DNA from: Inia geoffrensis
Lineage: Eukaryota; Chordata; Mammalia; Artiodactyla; Iniidae
Reading direction: 5' to 3'
Length of the DNA: 64,000 bases
NCBI GenBank assembly: GCA_036417435.1
Contig: CM070904.1
Span: 58,963,408-59,027,407, forward strand
The notes below the pieces were generated by a model. It saw nothing but the letters and a program-made list of their open reading frames with translations, did not search any database and had not been told where the DNA came from. Of the stretch, positions 59,855 to 64,000 are shown in pieces. The translations under genes and the position numbers were made by a program. Every line of letters starts with the position of its first letter. Positions within the stretch are counted from its first letter, which is position 1.

Positions 59855-59970
59855 AATATTTATTGTGTACTTAGTTTTGTACCAGTCACTTTACATACAT
59901 TATATATTTCAATTCATCCTCACATTAGCCAATGAGTACATACTTCTCTTGTCTCACTTTACAGAGAGGG
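59855..59970 (-). repeat. MIR fragment
   Basis: ATTTATTGTGTACTTAGTTTT, CAGTCACTTTACATACATTA, CAATTCATCCTCACATTAGCC and CACTTTACAGAGAGGG follow reversed MIR order. Confidence 0.6.
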
Positions 59971-59974
59971 AACT

Positions 59975-60235
59975 ATATTAGTCATCTCTAGCTGCCAAAA
60001 CAAAATACTACAGACTGAATGGCTTAAACTATATGTTTGTTTACTCACAGTTTTGAAGACAGGAAAAACAAGATCAAGGCATTGGCAGGGTTGACCAAGG
60101 TGTCTGGTGAGAGTTCAGCTCTTGGGTTGCAGATGGCTGCTTTCTTACCGTGTGCTCACATGACCTCTTTGTGTCTGCATGGAAAGAGAGGAAGCTCCTT
60201 GGTGTCTTCTTATAAGGACACTGCCCCTATGAGCT
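59975..60235 (-). mobile_element. MaLR-type LTR, distal half (split by RUNX1 retrocopy)
   Basis: The segment has the familiar reverse-complement layout of MLT1/MST-like LTRs: a CTGCCAAAACAAAATAC block, the TGGCTTAAAC block, a CTCACAGTTTTGAAGAC block, AAGATCAAGG, and the CTTCTTATAAGGACAC block near the end. It continues on the far side of the retrocopy at 61108. MaLR elements are old, non-autonomous relatives of ERVL; no coding sequence is present here. Confidence 0.75.
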
Positions 60236-60250
60236 CAGGACCCCAGTCTT
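60236..60250. repeat. 3' target-site duplication of RUNX1 retrocopy
   Basis: On the minus strand it reads AAGACTGGGGTCCTG, directly after the A-rich tail of the retrocopy. It matches 12 of 15 bases of AAGGATGGGGCCCTG at 61093-61107 on the other side. Both copies lie in the same stretch of the host LTR, as expected for a duplicated target. Confidence 0.7.
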
Positions 60251-61092
60251 CTTTTCCTTTTTTAAGGGTATAAACCCTTTCTTTCATTCACAGCACTGCT
60301 AAATCAGAAGCACTCCCAGTTTTCCCCTGGGAATCTTCCCATTTTTTCCTTACAACGTGTCCACGTGGTGGTGAAGTAGACACCCTCAAGTTGCATCTGG
60401 CTTGAAAAATCTGCGATGGACCAATAGCAACTGCGAACTGCGCGGACCTCAGAAGCACAGGCGGCCGGGCGGCCTCGGCCCGGAGTGAGATCAGCCATCA
60501 CCGTTCACAGGGACGCGCTCTTCCCAGGCCGGTGGCCGAGCCCAAGCTGGTTTCTCCAGAACGGAAGGCTGGGCGGGGAAAGAGGCGCTTCCGGGCGGAG
60601 TTCCGCTGCACCGCCTACGCAACTCCGGTCCCGGCAGGGAGGGGCGTGCGCAGCCTTGGAAGGGCAGCTATGTGGCGTCCTCCAGGGGCCAGACCCTGTG
60701 TTGGTGCGGGAGTTGCTGTGTCTGCCCTGGGTCTCCACCATGTCGCTCTGGTTCCGGAGGCTGGGGTTGAGCCCCGCGTAGCCGGTGGAGGCATTGGTGC
60801 TGGGTGGCAGGATGCGCGGCCCACCATGGAGAACTCTTGGGAGCCAGTCGATGCGCCCTAGTCGAGGTGGTTGGACAGCGAGCTGGCCTGGAACGGACCT
60901 CCCGGAGCCTGCCACAAGCCTGGGTAGGGCAGGTACGTGTGGTAGCGCGTGGCCAGCCTTCTGATGCCAAAGATGCCGAACATGACGGGTGTCAGGGAGT
61001 AAGTGAAGGCGCGGGGGTAGTGCATGCTGTGGTCTGAGATGGAGGGCAGCACAGCGAACTGGCACGGGTCGCCGAAGGCTGTCAGGCCTCGC
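60251..61092 (-). pseudogene. RUNX1P: RUNX1 processed pseudogene (5'-truncated retrocopy)
   Basis: Read on the minus strand, this segment matches roughly the last 150 residues of the Runt-family transcription factor RUNX1 and then its proximal 3' UTR. Recognisable blocks, from about 61090 down, are [44 protein letters not shown] and GGPFQASS, then after a frame change [18 protein letters not shown] and [15 protein letters not shown]. The Runt DNA-binding domain and everything upstream are missing. The frame is broken by an in-frame TAG at 60858-60860 where RUNX1 has Tyr, and by an apparent deletion of about 16 bp near 60817-60821. The terminal VWRPY Groucho/TLE-binding motif is not readable near 60665. 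No intron is seen across the aligned part. A 13 bp A-rich tail (minus strand of 60251-60263) follows, with an AATGAA hexamer (60283-60288) where RUNX1 mRNA has AATAAA. Imperfect 15 bp direct repeats flank it (60236-60250 and 61093-61107). These are hallmarks of L1-driven retrotransposition. The copy cannot make RUNX1; transcription is not excluded. The gene symbol is my label, not an official name. Confidence 0.9.
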
Positions 61093-61107
61093 CAGGGCCC
61101 CATCCTT
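61093..61107. repeat. 5' target-site duplication of RUNX1 retrocopy
   Basis: This is the upstream partner (minus-strand sense) of the 60236-60250 repeat, with 12 of 15 bases identical. It marks the 5' truncation point of the retrocopy, which begins just after it in the codons for Leu-Thr-Ala-Phe of RUNX1. Confidence 0.7.
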
Positions 61108-61226
61108 AGGACCACTTTTAACATTTATTACTTCCTTAGAGTCCCCATCTCCAAATACAGACACATTGATGGTTAGAGCTTTAACATACACATTTTGAGG
61201 GGACACAAACCCTCAGTCCATAACAG
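61108..61226 (-). mobile_element. MaLR-type LTR, proximal half (split by RUNX1 retrocopy)
   Basis: On the minus strand this starts with TGTTATGGACTGAGGG, the typical start of this LTR group, followed by the GTGTCCCCTC and CAAATACAGACACATT blocks (read on the plus strand). Together with 59975-60235 it makes one LTR interrupted by the RUNX1 retrocopy, so the LTR is older than the retrocopy. Confidence 0.75.
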
Positions 61227-62849
61227 ATAATATCACCTTAATTTTTCACAAAACAGCTGCTCTCCAAAGTAGTTACATCTTGGTCAGTTGTATAAGGGTG
61301 ACCGTTTGCACACTACTTTTTCCCTCCAACTAACATGGAGGCTGCTTCCAACTTCCATCCACCCCTTCTTTCCAGAGATCATCTCCACTGTCCTGGGTAC
61401 GGGGCCCTCCCTACTGACTGCTGGGGACACTGTGACCACCTGATCTTCTCAATCAGGTTCTTATATCTTTTCCTTCATGTGGCGGGAGAAGATGGAGAGC
61501 CCTTAAGGCTGCTCTTTTCCTCCATTTTCCTTCATGTTTCACTTCTCACAGTTCAGCTGGTTCTGTGTCAGATGTTTCTGATGTGTACTCACACAGTACC
61601 CCATTTTCTCCTTCCCGGCACTCCTTCTTGTCTATTTAGCTTTTCTTTTAAAGAAAAATATTATTTCCTACGTTCATTTTACCTGTGAACCATAAAACAA
61701 GTAAAACAAATCAAAATAAAACTTGGATACTAATTATGGTGGACAAGGGGGTAGTCTTTACTGAGGATAAGCCTACTTCAAGGAAAAGTAAGGCCTTAGA
61801 TCCAGACAAAAGGCCTAAAAGAGAATGACTCAGAATTCTTCCTCATAAATAAAGTGATGTTTCCTGTGGTTCTAACCTTTTTAGAAGAAACTAGCTAAGA
61901 TTGGTGTCAGTGGAGATGTGGACTAGATAAGCACTAAAGTACTTCCAGGGGTCCGAGATTTTGGAGCAGGTCGCATAGTCTGGTGGCAGCCTCACACTTT
62001 CGGTCTGTGAAATGAAAGTTTACACTAACTGACCTTGACATCCTTCTAAGTTTAAAACCCAGTGTTTCTGAGCTAAACAGATCTCAGGGCAGTTTTTGTT
62101 GCTTTATTCTTTCTCTCCTCTAACACATTCATCTGTATAGGGGGTGTTTTGGGGACAGTGCTACATCTTCAAAGGCTGGGAGGGGCACAAACAGGGAGTC
62201 AGGAGTGAAGCTGAAACCCTCAACATTCTTTCCCAACCCCTTCGGAACATCTTGACTGTGCTGCTGTTTATTTCCCTTTTGAAATATTCTCCCTTCTTGT
62301 CTCCTGTGAGATGAAACTTCTTGGTTGTATTTGAACTTCCTTCTGCTTCCTCAAGGGCTTGTCTTTCTCCTCTTGCCCCTGAAATAAGAAATTCTCCAGA
62401 ATTTTGTCCTTAGATTTATATTTCTGCCCTGCATACTTGAGCAAACTCAGTTCTTTCACATTCTCAAGTCAGAGCATTAATTTGAGGTTTTAACTAGTGG
62501 GCTGAGGTCAGGCTCTGCCGGTTAACTCCTCTTCTGATCAATGAGCTGTTAAACCCTAGTAGTCTTTCTAGAGCCCACCCTCACGAGATGTCTTTAGAAT
62601 CAGTCAGGTAGCAAATCCTTGTAACTTTGACTCTGAAAAGGCTTCAGATCTCTTGCTCCCTAGCCTAAACCTTATTAGAACCAAAAAACCTCTCAAGGGA
62701 ACTTTGCAAAAACTTTCTGAGAAATTTCCCTGCTTCCAGTTAGCATCATAAGCTACCATAAGGAGACCCTTGTCCAAACTGCTATACTCATGAGAGTCCG
62801 TTGCTCATGGGCTGTCAGTATTCTCTGCCCCTGCCCCTCTGTCACCCTA
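61227..62849. other. Unrecognised non-coding DNA
   Basis: No gene or repeat is confidently recognised. The 117-codon open frame at 61335-61688 has no domain I know. Confidence 0.4.
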
Positions 62850-63160
62850 GTCAAGTAGAGCCCTTCGCATGGCTTTGAAGACTACCCATAACCTGACTCC
62901 AAACCAACTTTCCACAGTGCCATCTCACATTTCTCCCTTTAGCAGCCCATGTGCTAGCAACCTGAACTCTTGTGCTGCTACTTTCCGCCTATGTGCCATT
63001 TATGCACTTCCCTGCACCCAGAAAACCTTCACTTGTTCATCAAAGTTCAGATCAAATAATATTTCTTTTTTTTTCCTCCAACTACCAAATATTCTGTCAT
63101 CTGTTTAATTTTCTGTAGCTCTTAACACCTCTCCCCAATTAAGAGAGTAATTTATTTCCA
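62850..63160 (+). repeat. L2 LINE 3' region
   Basis: TTTGAAGACTACCCATAACC, CTGACTCCAAACCAACTTTCC, TGTGCCATTTATGCACTTCC, TCATCAAAGTTCAGATCAAAT and GTAGCTCTTAACACCTCTCC follow L2 order. Confidence 0.65.
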
Positions 63161-64000
63161 ACTCAGTATTTCTAGAAAATACAGAAAAACAATGGGTAAG
63201 ACCAAAAACTTTTCAAAGAAAATACTGTTTAACATTTGAGAGATATGCATTTCCAGTACTTTCCCATGCATATTTGTATACAAAAGTAACATAATAGAAT
63301 TCTAATTTTTAGTCTGCTTTGTTTACTTTTGTTTATATCTGGAACATTTTTTTCTTAACAAAAGAATTTCTTTAATAATATAGTATTTAATAACCCTTTG
63401 GTATTTAAAAATCCTCCTAAAGTCAACGTTTACAGCATTTTGCTTTGAACTCCTACTTGGTTCTAGGTCTGTTTTCTGTACTAATATTTTATTTTTTTGA
63501 TGCTAGAAATTATACATCAGGTTATCCCAAAAACTACTTAGTATATAGCTTAATTTTTTAAAAAAAACTATACAGTTGTTTGTGCATTGGATGTTGATTA
63601 AATGGACTGGCTTAGACCCAGAAAGAGAATATGAAGTGTTCACCCTGGTGATCAGTAAGTGAGAATAACCAACCACTCTTTTAAAAATCTACGTTCTTTA
63701 GAAAAGTTGCCTACGCAGATCTGCCCCGCCACGTTCCTTGCTTTTCTCTCTGGCAGAAATGTTTTGGTTACAACATTATGCTAAGGCTTTTTTCCGTAAC
63801 TTTCCCAGTTTAAATTTTTTATAGAGTCAAAATGGCACAGAGGAAAGCCAAAATATAAACAAAGTCTCCCAACAAAGAATGGATATTTTTCATATTTATT
63901 TGAATAAGGATTTTCTTTCATATTTATACATATTTGGCCTATTTTTCTAAGTAGAAATGCATAATGGTTATGTAATAACTGGGACAAAAACTGAGACCTC
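63161..64000. other. Unrecognised AT-rich non-coding DNA
   Basis: No gene or repeat is recognised up to the window end. Confidence 0.4.

Noticed and set aside
60485..60861. Plus-strand open frames of 98 and 109 codons in the GC-rich segment
   Set aside because: They are antisense shadows of the minus-strand RUNX1 retrocopy.
60400..61110. GC-rich, CpG-containing patch as a promoter CpG island
   Set aside because: Its composition is inherited from the RUNX1 C-terminal exon and 3' UTR in the retrocopy; no separate promoter evidence.

Overview
This is nuclear DNA from a mammal, most likely a toothed whale. It carries fourteen tRNA-Glu-derived CHR SINEs, the family restricted to cetaceans, hippos and ruminants. 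Nine are a short, about 200 bp form with a GC-rich body and pure A tail that I associate with dolphin-like odontocetes. The L1 3' ends are the cetartiodactyl type. The species assignment is inference from these repeats.

I find no functional protein-coding gene, no RNA gene and no CRISPR array. The window reads as intergenic or intronic, AT-rich DNA. The only gene-derived sequence is a decayed, 5'-truncated retrocopy of the RUNX1 transcription factor on the minus strand at 60251-61092. It lies inside an older MaLR LTR and is flanked by an imperfect 15 bp target-site duplication. It contains the C-terminal coding part of RUNX1, a short 3' UTR, a degenerate poly(A) signal and the remains of a poly(A) tail.

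Layout: 1-15 kb holds old, sparse repeats (L1 ends, MIR, MER5-like pieces, two MaLR LTRs) in otherwise unrecognised DNA. 15.5-17.1 kb is a 5'-truncated L1 with a 14 bp target-site duplication, inserted into a MIR and containing a 50 bp perfect AT-rich palindrome. 19.8-24.3 kb has three CHR SINEs, an L1 3' end and an apparent poly(A)-only insertion. 26.3-26.5 kb is a long pyrimidine tract. 31-37 kb is the densest part: a split LTR, L2 pieces, an L1 with a nested SINE, four more CHR SINEs, and an L1 3' end with a possible 3' transduction. 38.2-41.5 kb is minus-strand L1 debris with a CHR-1 SINE. 41.9-44.2 kb is an LTR-internal-LTR MaLR element. 44.5-51.5 kb has three small DNA-transposon copies and two SINEs. 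53.1-54.9 kb is an old minus-strand L1. 55.7-63.2 kb has L2 pieces, two SINEs and the RUNX1 retrocopy.

There is no gene network to describe. The history is one of layered retrotransposition, and target-site duplications let many of the insertions be ordered. Repeat families were recognised by eye from memory of consensus sequences, not by a database search, so edges of old repeats are approximate.
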